A stretch of DNA of 64,000 nucleotides, taken from JADHUC01 sp964623055. Lineage in GTDB: Bacteria > Planctomycetota > Planctomycetia > Pirellulales > Pirellulaceae. Positions 35,211-46,200 of this stretch are shown here, piece by piece (within the stretch, counting starts at the first letter, position 1; every line of letters begins with the position of its first letter). The translations under genes were made by a program, and so were the position numbers. The stretch is taken from assembly GCA_964623055.1 (NCBI GenBank), contig CAZURK010000047.1, positions 3,618-67,617 of the forward strand, given 5' to 3'. The notes below the pieces were generated by a model, which was not told the origin of the DNA, did not search any database, and was given only the letters and a program-made list of their open reading frames with translations.

Positions 35211-35420
35211 TTACTTCGCCGCAGCCTCGCCGGGTCTGTACCACACACAGACGGTGATATGCTGTCCCCTGCTATCGCGGCTGCTTTCGGATTGCGTGAT
35301 CGAGGCAATCTTGCCGTCAACGCTCCCCAGCCATTCATTGATGACGCCTTCAAGCTCGGTATCGGTAACGGTGGACCCTTCTCCGCTGATGTGGGTGAAC
35401 AACTTCACTCGCTCTTTCAT
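35211..35420 (-). CDS. Small 69-residue protein, unknown function
   Basis: A short protein starting MKERVKLFTHISGEGSTV, with EGVINEWLGSVDGKIASITQSES in the middle and ITVCVWYRPG at the end, which reads as a compact beta-alpha-beta fold. GAGGA lies about 7 nt before the ATG, supporting that it is translated. The KERVKLFTHISGEGST start is like small conserved planctomycete proteins I have seen annotated as hypothetical. It lies in the same orientation 111 bp after the ARPP-1-like gene. Function is unknown. Confidence 0.7.
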   Translation of the reverse strand: MKERVKLFTHISGEGSTVTDTELEGVINEWLGSVDGKIASITQSESSRDSRGQHITVCVWYRPGEAAAK

Positions 35421-35531
35421 GTCTTGTCCTCGGGGGTTGTGTTGGGCAATGGGCGCAACGCCGCTACCTATGGTACGCCGTTTGGCTGGCGTTTGCCAAC
35501 GGGCTTAGAGATTTGGACGTGAGGGGGGAGA

Positions 35532-36617
35532 CTAGCGGCGGCGGTTTTCGAGCGGCGACTTCGGACGATGCAACGGTATGATCCGCTGCTCGATCTGCAC
35601 CCCGTAGTGAACGACGATGCCTCCAAGACTGACGCCATCGCCCAACAGTCCGCCGGTTCGAGTGCTGATTCCAGCACCGGACCCCGGCGTCGTTGTTCGT
35701 CGACTGCCGGCTCGGCGTATGCGCTCGAAGAACGCAATTGCCGTATCCTGCTGCGCCGATCCGTCTACCCGCGAGTCGGTGGTACGCTTCAGAACGAAAT
35801 CCACGCTGTAGGCGTCTAGCAGTTTGGGCAGCAAGGCGGTAGCCATGTCCGGGCGCCCAAAGAAGTCCGCGCCCGCGGCTCGACCGCCGGACACAAAGAT
35901 GAAGCCAACGCTGTCGCTGGGGACTTCTGGCGTGATTCTGGCACGCACATCGCTAAGTCTTGATCTCACGCCGGGCGACTTGAGTGCAAGCTCCAAGCTG
36001 CCCGTTCGATTCTCGGCGCCCAACGCCGCATTGTTGCCGGCTACCTCGGACCAGATGCGCGATTGATCAGCCCCTCGACGCAACTCTTTGTGAATGGATT
36101 GCGGCAGCAACGAACCTCCCGCCATCAGTTGTGACTTGCCTTGCCAACGATGCGCTTCGACGCAATAGACCCTCAAGTCGATTTGCTGGCCCGGCGCCAA
36201 TACCACATCCTGGCGCACGGTACGTGTCTGTTTGCCGCCCGAGAGCAATTCCCCCGACATGATGAGCACATGATCACGGCGACTGCGATTCTCGACGGTG
36301 ACCACAGGCACTTGGCCTCCGCTGCCTTTCTCCTTGACCACCAAGTGGCCGCGCGCGAGAGCTTGGTCCATGGTCAGCCAATTCCCACGCAACCGTTCCC
36401 CGCCTCGCAGTCGTACTGGGAAGACCGCCAAATGGCGGTACACGATCGGAGCGTAGATCTCGACATTATCCAGGTATCGCCCCAATTCTGCTACGTGTCC
36501 ACCGCCCGGGTAGACGATCCTGGACTCCTGGGCCTGCAGTATCGCCGGCTGGAGAGTCAAGACGGCCACTGCTGAGAGAAATGCCACAACAACCAGAGGT
36601 TTTCCCGATATCAACAT
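35532..36617 (-). CDS. ARPP-1-like domain exported protein
   Basis: A 361-residue protein. A signal peptide ends near AILQAQE. The middle has IYRHLAVFPV-like strands, then VPVVTVENRSRRDHVLIMSGELLSGGKQTRTVRQDVVL and QQIDLRVYCVEAHRW, which match my memory of the ARPP-1 domain (ARG and rhodanese-phosphatase associated). That domain is of unknown biochemical role. The C-terminal part (VGFIFVSGGRAAGADFFGRPDM) continues the family. GGGGGG lies 7 nt before the ATG at 36617. Family naming is moderately certain. Confidence 0.75.
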   Translation of the reverse strand: MLISGKPLVVVAFLSAVAVLTLQPAILQAQESRIVYPGGGHVAELGRYLDNVEIYAPIVYRHLAVFPVRLRGGERLRGNWLTMDQALARGHLVVKEKGSGGQVPVVTVENRSRRDHVLIMSGELLSGGKQTRTVRQDVVLAPGQQIDLRVYCVEAHRWQGKSQLMAGGSLLPQSIHKELRRGADQSRIWSEVAGNNAALGAENRTGSLELALKSPGVRSRLSDVRARITPEVPSDSVGFIFVSGGRAAGADFFGRPDMATALLPKLLDAYSVDFVLKRTTDSRVDGSAQQDTAIAFFERIRRAGSRRTTTPGSGAGISTRTGGLLGDGVSLGGIVVHYGVQIEQRIIPLHRPKSPLENRRR

Positions 36618-37047
36618 TGTTGCCAGCCCCCCTTTTTCTCGGTATCTAGAACGCGGCCGAACCTTTTGTTCAGTTCCACAATCCACTTATTAGACGATTC
36701 TGTGTATCATTGAGTTTGGAAGACTTGTCTTTCGTCAGCACCGTCTCCGAAAATGGGACCGGTTGCGAACGATATGCGTCCGATGCCCTTCGAGAACGAT
36801 TTGTCGCGAGGTCCTTGGGACGCCACTGGAAGTGGCGACTCGGGGGCGCAAAGCCTGTCTCTCCAGCCTCGATCGAAACACTCGCCACGTTCTACCGTCG
36901 CGCTGATCCGCCCACCCGCAACTCTGCACGCACGGGTCGACTCTGAGCACTTCCCGCGCACATACCAGGGGCGGTACGCGCCTTCGAACAACATTATTGT
37001 GCACCATTTGTCAGTATTCGTCACGCATTCACGGAAAGGGGTGATTG
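36618..37047. other. 430-bp divergent intergenic region
   Basis: Lies between the ARPP-1-like gene (minus) and the baeRF-like gene (plus). Several short open frames exist on both strands, but none has a ribosome site or recognisable protein content. No palindrome of note. Both promoters should lie here. Confidence 0.5.
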
Positions 37048-38196
37048 ATGGACACCTTCAACACCAGTGAATTGAGAAGGTTGACCGTACCTCAACAAGG
37101 GCCGTGCGTCACAATTCTCATGTCCACCCATGCTGCAGGGCATGACGGCCAGCAGGATGCATTGCGGTTGAAAAACCTGGTTGGGCAAGCTGAACGAGAA
37201 TTGACGGGCCAAGGAAGCCGCGCTCCGGATGCGCGGAAACTGTTGGATCCCGTGCGCCAATTGCCCAAAGAACCCGGGTTCTGGGAAAAACGAAGCAACG
37301 GCTTGGCCATATTCGTGTCGCAAGATACGTTTGACCGCTACCGCGTTCCCTTAGAGCTGGACGAGACCGTGATCGTCAATCGCCGATTTCAAGTCAAACC
37401 GCTGTTGCCTCTGCTTGGGTCCAACGACCGCTACTTCGTCCTTGCGTTCAGCCAGAATCGAGTCCGGTTTTTCGAAGGAAAACGGTACGCAATGCAGGAA
37501 ATGGTGATTGACGGGATGCCCAGGAACATGGAGCAAGCGTTGAACCTGGACGGTGCCGACCGGGGTTCTCAAGTCCACTCGGCCATGCGTGGTAGTCTGG
37601 GAAAACAGGCAGCCGTTTTCCACGGGCAGGGTGGCGAGCGCGAGGCGGTGAAAGACGATCTTGCTCAGTACTTCCGTGCGATCGACGCGGCGCTTCGCGA
37701 CAGGCTGCGCGAGCAGCGAGCGCCTCTGTTCTTGGCAGCCGTACAGTATCTGCTGCCGATCTATCGTGAGGTATCCGGCTACGCGCACATCGCCCAAGAG
37801 GAACTGCCGGGCAACCCGGATCATCTGAGCGATCACGAGTTGCATGCTCGAGTCGTGCCGCTGGTCGAGTCCTACGCCGAAAACGCCCGAGAGGAAGCGG
37901 CCGCCAAATACCGTCAACTGGCCGGCACCGGAAGGACCTCGAACGATATCCGACAGATCGTACCAGCAGCTCAGCAGGGGCAAGTCGAAACGCTGTTTGT
38001 CGATCGCAGCGATCACCAGTGGGGCGAGTTCGACCCGAGCACTGGCAAGCTGGAACTGCGTTCACCACCACAGCCGGCAGACGACGATCTGCTGGACTAT
38101 GCGGCCGTCCAGACGTTACTACATCGCGGCGCAGTCTATGCCGTCTCGCAAGACCGGTCGCCATCGCCGCCAGCCGCAGCCGTCTTCCGGTACTAG
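37048..38196 (+). CDS. baeRF family 3-like protein (bacterial eRF1-like)
   Basis: A 382-residue protein that resembles the bacterial archaeo-eukaryotic release factor (baeRF) families. The pattern is an N-terminal LRRLTVPQQGPCVTILMSTH, a GLAIFVSQDTF strand, a central NDRYFVLAFSQNRVRFFEG, a DDLAQYFRAIDAALRDRL helix and the C-terminal VETLFVDRSDHQWGEFD and LLDYAAVQTLLHRGAVYAV. Known members are thought to act on ribosomes under stress or as conflict-system components. The GGQ loop of true release factors is not seen. The ATG at 37048 follows AAGGGG; a TTG one codon earlier is in frame. Confidence 0.8.
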   Translation: MDTFNTSELRRLTVPQQGPCVTILMSTHAAGHDGQQDALRLKNLVGQAERELTGQGSRAPDARKLLDPVRQLPKEPGFWEKRSNGLAIFVSQDTFDRYRVPLELDETVIVNRRFQVKPLLPLLGSNDRYFVLAFSQNRVRFFEGKRYAMQEMVIDGMPRNMEQALNLDGADRGSQVHSAMRGSLGKQAAVFHGQGGEREAVKDDLAQYFRAIDAALRDRLREQRAPLFLAAVQYLLPIYREVSGYAHIAQEELPGNPDHLSDHELHARVVPLVESYAENAREEAAAKYRQLAGTGRTSNDIRQIVPAAQQGQVETLFVDRSDHQWGEFDPSTGKLELRSPPQPADDDLLDYAAVQTLLHRGAVYAVSQDRSPSPPAAAVFRY

Positions 38197-38500
38197 TGCC
38201 AAATGGAATTGCCCGGTTCTGCGCAAATCATGGGATCGTACGGTTTTGTACGAGGACAATCCGTGGTCGTCCTGAATCAGTGGGGGATACCAGGCGCGAT
38301 TCAGCCCCACGGATTCAGGACAGCCACGGGTTAGGTGGAAACGTTCGATCTCAAAGGCAACGCGACTTGGGCATTCGCCGCCGCTCGTGTGGAAGACGCG
38401 CTGAAGGTCTGCTATTCTTGTGACAACCGGACGATGGAGTTCGGTTGCCGTTGTCCATTCGTTGCGTCTTCAACAGCTTTCCATTTTTGAGCGAGAGACG
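38197..38500. other. 304-bp intergenic region with terminator-like palindrome
   Basis: Between the baeRF-like gene and the discoidin-domain lipoprotein gene. It carries the palindrome at 38261-38329 and, after it, what must be the next gene's promoter. No coding content is seen. Confidence 0.5.
38261..38329. repeat. 25-bp imperfect inverted repeat
   Basis: Arms 38261-38285 and 38305-38329 pair at 22 of 25 positions around a 19-nt loop, with the core GTCCTGAATC / GATTCAGGAC. It is 64 bp past the baeRF-like stop and is a candidate terminator. Confidence 0.75.
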
Positions 38501-40162
38501 ATGGTAGTTCACGATTCGAGCGGATTTCACCGCTATTGGAATCGGCACCTTTCGGTAAGGTTCGCGGTTTCAGCTCTGCTGTTGGCTGCAATCCATACCA
38601 GCGGATGTTCGTCGTCGAGCGATACGTCTCCTGTCGAGCCGCCGCCGCCCAAAAAGGTAGTTGCGTCGCCGGTCGAGGAGAAACCGGATCCTGCGGTCGT
38701 CTGGAGTGAACTGCTGGACAAGGCTTTGGCTCATCTTGATGCCGATGAGTTGGACGAGGCGGAGCAACTCATTGACGAGTTGGCCAATGTCCACAAGGAT
38801 CCCGGCATGCTCAGCGAACAACAGCAAAGCGAATTGGACGATCTGAAGAAGCAGTTGGCCAAGCGGCGCAACGCTCTGAAAGCGAAGCAGCGCGAGGAGA
38901 ATCTCGCCGCGGCGAGAGAACTGGTCAACCTCGGAAAGCTCACCGAGGCCGAGGAAAAACTGAGTAAGGTAAGGGCCTACTCGCCGACCACCGAGGAGCG
39001 GGAGGCGGCCCGGGTGATTGCCGAGGAAATCGAGCGTCGGCGTCGGGCGCAACGTGATATGCAAGTTTGGCTACGGCTGCTGGGCACGGAAAGGCGTAAA
39101 GACATTGTCGCCGCTCAGAGCAATCTGCGAAGGAACCCATCGGTCGCCTTGGGCATGCTGCTCGCGGCATCGGAGAATACAGACAACCCGGTCCTGGTCG
39201 CCAACTCTCTGGAAACGTTGCGGTTGTTGAATCAACCCCAAGTCACCCTACCAGCAATGGTGGCCGTGCTGAGTCGAAGCGAACAGCAGGAGGTGTGGCC
39301 GGCGGCAATTCAAGAAATCGCGCGAACCGGGCGGGCCGGTGCCGGCAAGCCGCTTCTGGATCTGGCAGTGTCGACTGGACTCGCCGAGCAGCGTACCGCG
39401 GCGTTGACGGCGTTATCGCAGGTCGTCGATCCTCCCAATGACACATTGTTGGCTGTGTTACCGCTGCTCGAAGATGAAGGTCCGGAATTAGCGCCGGCGT
39501 TACGGGCGGTCCATAACGCATTGCGCGTGCATGCGCAATTCGATCTGCCGGCGCGTCGCGGATTTGACGACGCATTGACCCCCGAACAAGAGGACCAATT
39601 GGCGCGGTTGCCGGAGCGGCTTACGCAGCTTATGGAGAGGCCGGCTGACGACGAAGTCGCGGCCGAGGTAGTTCATGCAGCGAAAGTGTTGGCCTATGCA
39701 ACGCGCCAGCTTACACCACAACCGCTCAGCGATGTGCAAATCCATTATGTCCAAGCCGAAGCGACCGATGGCCCTGCCGCCGCAGTGTTAGACGGCGTTT
39801 GGAATTCGGTGGATCTGAAAACAATGTGGCGGCATCCCGTTAGCGAGCGGAGCAGCATCACACTGGACTTAGGCCAGTCGCGAACTGTAGTGGGCGTGCG
39901 CATCTGGAATTTCAACGAGGCCTCCGGAGCACAGCGAGGCTGGAAAGAGGTTGATATTATTGTGAGCGACTCGTCCAGCGAAATGGACCCGGTCGCCAAC
40001 GGCGATGTTCCGAAAGCACCCGGCGCAGCGGAAACGCCCGACTACAGCACGCTGGTGCCGGTCCCGTTTGCTCGCGGTCGCTATGTGCGCCTTCAGGCCA
40101 AGCAACTATGGGCGACCGATAGCCATACCGGCCTGAGCGAAATACAGGTGTTGGGTTTCTGA
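38501..40162 (+). CDS. Lipoprotein with helical repeats and C-terminal discoidin (F5/8C) domain
   Basis: A 553-residue protein. The N-terminus ends in SGC at about residue 35, a probable lipoprotein cleavage site, followed by a Ser/Pro-rich linker. Residues about 65-200 are charged helices (AHLDADELDEAEQLIDELANV), and 200-400 look like HEAT/TPR-type helices. The last 140 residues have the discoidin (F5/8 type C) pattern VLDGVWNS, ITLDLGQSRTVVGVRIWN, GWKEVDIIVSDSS, GRYVRLQAKQLW and LSEIQVLGF, a carbohydrate- or surface-binding fold. It precedes the giant WD40 gene by 130 bp on the same strand. Confidence 0.85.
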   Translation: MVVHDSSGFHRYWNRHLSVRFAVSALLLAAIHTSGCSSSSDTSPVEPPPPKKVVASPVEEKPDPAVVWSELLDKALAHLDADELDEAEQLIDELANVHKDPGMLSEQQQSELDDLKKQLAKRRNALKAKQREENLAAARELVNLGKLTEAEEKLSKVRAYSPTTEEREAARVIAEEIERRRRAQRDMQVWLRLLGTERRKDIVAAQSNLRRNPSVALGMLLAASENTDNPVLVANSLETLRLLNQPQVTLPAMVAVLSRSEQQEVWPAAIQEIARTGRAGAGKPLLDLAVSTGLAEQRTAALTALSQVVDPPNDTLLAVLPLLEDEGPELAPALRAVHNALRVHAQFDLPARRGFDDALTPEQEDQLARLPERLTQLMERPADDEVAAEVVHAAKVLAYATRQLTPQPLSDVQIHYVQAEATDGPAAAVLDGVWNSVDLKTMWRHPVSERSSITLDLGQSRTVVGVRIWNFNEASGAQRGWKEVDIIVSDSSSEMDPVANGDVPKAPGAAETPDYSTLVPVPFARGRYVRLQAKQLWATDSHTGLSEIQVLGF

Positions 40163-40177
40163 GAACAGGATTCGTTC

Positions 40178-40242
40178 GTAGCTGCGTTCGCCAGAACGCG
40201 GGTTTTTCCAGCATCCATCCGCACTCTGGCGAGTGCAGCTAC
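40178..40242. repeat. GTAG...CTAC double-hairpin element, copy 4 (65 bp)
   Basis: Left hairpin GCGTTC-GCCA-GAACGC and right hairpin GCACTC-TGGC-GAGTGC, with ends GTAGCTG and GCAGCTAC. Loops GCCA and TGGC are reverse complements. It lies between the discoidin lipoprotein and the WD40 gene. Confidence 0.82.
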
Positions 40243-40292
40243 CGTTTTGAAATACGCTCTAAGCACTGCTTGGTGCCAGATGGAGGTTGCCG

Positions 40293-43200
40293 ATGCGCTC
40301 GAGTATTTCACGCTTGGGTTCCGCGACCGTCATTGCGTTCGCGATACTTGGATGCGCCCTGACTTCAGTTGCCCAAGATCCTCCACCACCTCAGATTCAA
40401 TACCTTGAGGGACACGAAACGCCCGTCCGCACCGTTGCGTACTCGCCTGACGGCCAAACGATATTGGCCGGAGCTTTCGATGGAACAGTCCGCGTGTGGG
40501 ACCGCGCGACTGGCGAGCTGATTCGCACCATACAGAATCACTCTGGGCCGGTGCTCAGCCTTGTTGTTTCGCCCGACGGACAACAGTTCGCCACCGGCGG
40601 CGTCGACCGCAGCATCAAGGTGAGCGATCTGCCGTCGATTCATCCGCTGGCCAACATTCCGAATCTTCCGGGTGTCCCGACCGCGTTGGCGGTCTCGCCC
40701 GATGGCAAACTGGCGCTGACGGGTGATGCAACGAATGTCGTGCGATTGTGGAATGCGGAAACGAACGCCAAGCTGCGCGACTTTCCTGGTTCGACCAAGC
40801 CGATTACCGCCGTTGCGATACTTCCTGAAGCGAAGAACGTCATCGCGGCATCGGCCGACGGTAGCTTGCGTGGTTGGAATCTCGACAATGCCGCGCCACT
40901 GGGCACCATTCTAGCCACGCCGCTGGGCGCGGTGGCCGTTCATCCTGAGGAAACGCTCGTTGCCGGTGCGGGTCAGGACGGCCAGTTGCGTTTGATCCAG
41001 TGGCCGCCCGTGGCACCGCAGTCGTTGCCTGGCCACACCGATCAAGTGACGGCTGTGGCACTCTCGATGGATGGAAAAACGATCGCCAGCGGCGGATTGG
41101 ATTCGCTGGTGCATCTGTTCAATGCCGAAGACGGGAAGCCTCTGCACGCCTTGCCGGGCCAGGTGGGTGAGGTTGCTGCGATCGCGTTCAACCCCGACGC
41201 TTCGCTGGTCGCAACGGGCGGGGATACCGGTTCGATCCGATTGTGGCAATCTGCCGACGGGGCCGACCGGTTTGTGCTGAGCGGTCATACAGGTGCGGTC
41301 CAAGGAGTGGCCTTTCATCCGAAACTGGCGCAAATCGCTTCGGCCGGCGCCGATGGGACTTTGCGAGTTTGGTCGCTGCCGAGCCAACCGCTGCCGTTGG
41401 CCGGACATTCGCAGCCCGTGCTGTCAATCGCCGTGACCAGCGATGGCAAGACCGCCGCCACCAGTAGCGCCGACAAGACCGTGCGGCTATGGAACGTCGC
41501 CGACGGCAAAGCGATCCGCACAATCGAAGGTCTGGCTCAAGTTAACCAGAAAGCGGCGTTCAGCCACGATGGCAAACAACTGGCGCTTGGCGACGCGACC
41601 GGCGTCGTACAGTTGCAGGACGCCGCGGATGGAACGGCTCTGGGTACGCTGCACGCGCACACCGGTGCGGTGACCGGTTTGGCTTATGGCGGCGAGGGGA
41701 AATCGCTGTTTACAAGCGGCATCGACGGCACCGCCAAGATCTGGAATCTTCCCCTGGTCACACCGCAGATCTTCGAGGGCCAAACGGCCGCAGTGACGGC
41801 AGTGGCCGCCAGCGCCGACGGAAAACTGATTGTCTCAGGCAGTGCCGACTCCGTCCTTCGCGTGATCGACGCGACGACCGCAGAAGAAGTCCGAAAGCTA
41901 ACGGGGCAAACTGGCCCTGTCACAGCGCTTAAGATGAGCCCGGACGGTGAGACCATCGCCACTGCAAACAATAGGGGTGTGCTGAAATTCTGGAACACGA
42001 CCGATGGCGCAGACAAGCTGCAACTGGCGGGGCACATCGGCGCGGCGCAAGCACTGGCCTTCCATCCGGAGCAGCCGCAAATCGCCTCGGCCGGAGCTGA
42101 CGGCTCGATTCGCATATGGAATTTGCCGAAGCCTCCATTGACGCTCGCGCAGCATCAGAAGCCCGTTCAGACGGTGGCAGTCAACCCCGACGGCAAACTG
42201 GCATTCTCTGGCGGTGCCGACGGCGCGGCGCAACTTTGGTCGCTAACCGACGGCAAACCGGCTCGCGCACTAGCAGATCACGAAGCGCCGCTCCGCAGCA
42301 GCACATTTCGGCGCGACGGAAAGCAACTGGCCACCGGTGATGAAAAGGGACTGGTGCGATTGTGGGACCCAGCCGATGGAACACTCGCCGCCACGTTGGG
42401 CGCTCACGAAGCAGCCGTAACCGGCATCAGTTTTGGCTCCGACAACAAAACGTTCGCCACCGGAGCCGCGGATGGTACTGTGAAGCTCTGGCAAACACCA
42501 ACGGCGGCGGCCAAACCGTTGGCCAAGCATGCTGCGGCGGTGACTGCCGTTGCCGTTACGGGCGACGGCAAGTTGAGTGTTTCTACTGGAGCCGACAAGT
42601 CGATTCAGGTTTTCGATCTGGCGACTGGTAAGCCGGTCCGCGCGATTCAAGAACTGCCCGCAGCAGTAACCGCGGCAGCGGTTTCCGCCGACAACACGCT
42701 GATCGCGGCCGGGTTGGACTCCGGCGCCATCCATCTCTTTGGCCTCGCTGACGGCGCCGACAAGGGAACCATCGGCGCGCATCAAGGGGCGGTAAACGGA
42801 CTAGCGTTTCGGCCACAAGCCGGGCAACTCGCCTCGGTGGGCGCGGATGGGAAGATTCGCATTTGGGAGTTACCCGCGGCGACTCCGAGACTTCTGAACG
42901 GCCACACCGGAGCGATCACCGTTTGTGCAGTTAGTCCCGACGGGAAACGGCTCGCCACCGCTGCCGCAGACAAGACCGTTCGTTTGTGGAATCTTGCCGA
43001 TGGAAAGGCCGGGCTGACACTGGCACACGCACAAACGGTTACGGCAATCGCTTGGAAGGCCGATGGCCAGCAAATCGTCACCGGCTGCGCTGACAACAAG
43101 GTTCGTCTCTGGAATGCCGCCGACGGCAAACCGTTGGCAGAATTTGTCGGCCATACCGCGCCCGTGTCGGGTGTGGGCATCTCGAGCGATGGAAAAATGG

Positions 43201-46200
43201 TCTACTCAGCCGGCGGGAACGAAGTGAAGTTGTGGGACGTGACCGCCGCCGAAGAGGCCGGAAAGTTCGATGCTCACGCCAAACCGATCACGGCCATGTC
43301 GCTGATCGAAAATCGCAAACTGCTGATCACTTCGTCGGGAGACGGCTTTGTTCGAAGCTGGAACTCCATTGACGGCAAGCAAGGGCTCAACATCAACCAC
43401 GGTTCGCCCGCGACCTGCTTTTCGGCGAGTGCCGATGGAAAGTTTGTCGCCGTCGGGGGCCAGGACAAGCTCGTCAAGATCTACAACGCAAGCGGCGGCC
43501 AACCGGTCGCAACAATGACCGGCCACACTGCGGCGATTTCCGATGTTGCTTTCAGTCCTGATAGTCTGGTCGTGGCTAGCACCTCGGCCGACGGCGAAAC
43601 GCGCGTGTGGGATTTGACCGGAACGCTGCTGGAGTACTTTTCCGCGGGTCCAGCTCAATCGACCGCTGTTGCCTTTACGGCCGACAGCAAGTCGCTGATT
43701 TTCGGTTCGTCCGATAACAAGGTACAGATTCAGCGGCGTTCTCTCGTGCGAGTCATTGCCGGTTCGGAAGACGCGCTGACTGGCGTGGCTTATACGCCCG
43801 ACGGTGCGTCACTGGTAACGGGTGGTGCGGACAAGAACGTCCAGCTCTGGACCGTGGCCGATGGTGCGATGCTGCGAGCATTTGCCGGAAATACCGATGC
43901 CGTGAACAGTGTGGCAGTGAGCAAGGACGGCACTAAGGTGTTTTCCGCGGGCAAAGACAAGACGGTGCGTGTTTGGACACTGGCCAATGCTGCGGCTGTG
44001 GCGACATTGACACATCCGACACCGGTGAATTGCCTGGCCCCTAGCGCCGATAATCTAAAACTCGCGACGGGCAGCGACGATAACGTACTGCGCGTATGGG
44101 ATGTCGCTTCAGGCCGAGTACTCGAACACTTTCTCGATCACACGAATCCGGTCTCCGCCGTTGCCTTCGCTCCTGATAACAAGAACGTGGTCTCCGGCAG
44201 CGCCGCCGGCAACACACTCTGGTCGCCTCTGTCGGCGACGTTGGTGCTGTTGGGTCATGAGGGCGGTGTCAGTAGCGTGGCCTTCAAAGCCAACGGACAG
44301 CATTTTGTGACCGGCGGGGCGGATAACCTAGTCAAGTTGTTCGATTTGACCGGCAAGATGGTCCGGCAATTCAGCGGTCCGACGGGTGCGGTGAACAGCG
44401 TCGCGGTGCGCGGCGATAGCTTGCAGGTGGCCGCGGGCGCTGCCGACAATCACGTCTATCTATGGAACGCCGACAACGGACAAGTGGAACGGAAGATTCC
44501 GACTCTGGCAGCCGTGGTGTCGATCGCCTACAGTGCCGACAACACGAAGATTGTCGCTGCCGGTGCCGATCATCATGTGCGAGTTTTCAGTGTCGCCGAT
44601 GACTGGCTGCTGGAAGATATTTCGATTCCAGCTCCACCCACATCGGTCGCGTTTGCGCCGGATAATGGTTCGATCCTTATTGGCTCTGCCGACAAAAACG
44701 CGTATGTCTACAGTACATCGCTTGTCCGCTTGCTGACCGGCCACGAGGGCGCTGTTACGGCACTGGCATACACGCCCGACGGTGCGGCCTTAGTTAGCGG
44801 CGGTGCCGACAAGACCGTGCGGCACTGGAATCTGGCCAACGGTCAGCCAGTTCGTTCGATTTCGGGTCACACGGATGTCGTTACCGGCGTTGCCGTCACG
44901 GCGGACGGGGCGCGTGTGGTTTCCGCCAGTGCCGACAAGACGCTGCGCGTCTGGACGTTGGCCAATGGTGCCGCGGTCTCGACAATTACCGCTGCCGCAC
45001 CAATTCGCTGCTTGGCGCTCAGCCCCGACTCGACGCGGGCCATTAGCGCAGGCGACGACCGACTCGTACACATTTGGGATATTGCCAGCGGCCGCGAACT
45101 GGAGCGATTCGTTGGACACGCCGGCGTAGTTTCTACCGTCGCCGTTATTGCCGATGGAAAACAGATTGTCTCAGGAGGTGCCGCCAAGACCGTTCGCAAG
45201 TGGAACGTCGCGGCGGCGCGTGTTATAGCTGCCGACGCGACGAAAGTACACGACATGGCAGTCTCGGCAGATTCGAAGTACCTTGCCACCGCAGGCGAAG
45301 ACAAGCTCGTCAAGCTCTGGGACTTGGAAGGAAAACTGGTGCGGCAGTTCTCGGGCAGTCCGAGCCCCGTGCGGAGCGTGGCGCTGCGTGCTGACGGCAA
45401 TCAGGTTGCCGCGGGCGGCGACCCGACAGGCGCGGGGCAAAACGTATTGGTTTGGAATCTGTCGGACGGCAAACGGCAACATACGATCGCGACCGGTGCC
45501 GGTGTTACCCGCGTTGCCTACGGTGCAAATGACAAACTAGCTGCGGCTGGGGCCGACATGCACTTGCGTGTCTATTCACCCGACGATGCTCGTCTGCTCC
45601 AGGATTTCACGTTGCCGGCGGTGGTTCATGACGTAACATTCGCAGCCGATGGAATAACAATGATCACGGCTGCGGCAAACAACAACGGCTACGTCCTGCC
45701 ATACAACTTGCTGAATCTGATCGCAGGCCACGAAGGCGGTGCCACAGCGGCCCGTTTCTCGGCGGATGGAAAGTCACTCTTCAGCGCGGGTGCCGACAAA
45801 ACAGTACGACAATGGAATGCAGCAACCGGCGAGCCGATCCGCACTTTTGTCGGCAGCACTGGCGCGCTAAATAGCTTGGCACTCACGCGGGATGGCAAGC
45901 AAGTGATCGCCGGTGGAGCCGACATGAAGGTGTATGTTTGGCAGTTACCCGCGGCCGACGACGACAAAGCTCCGGCGCAAGTTCAGCCGCTTGCCAGTTA
46001 CACGCACCCGGCCGCTGTACGAGCGGTTTCGGCCAGTGCCGACGGCGGGATCGTGGCAGCAGCGGGTGACGACAAGTTTGTTCGCTTGTGGGACGCCGCG
46101 AGCGGACAAGAGCGTGAACATTTCGTCGGGCATACCGCAGCCGTACTGGCGATTGAGCTTTCGGTCGACGGCCGCATAGTGATCTCGGGCGGTGCCGACA

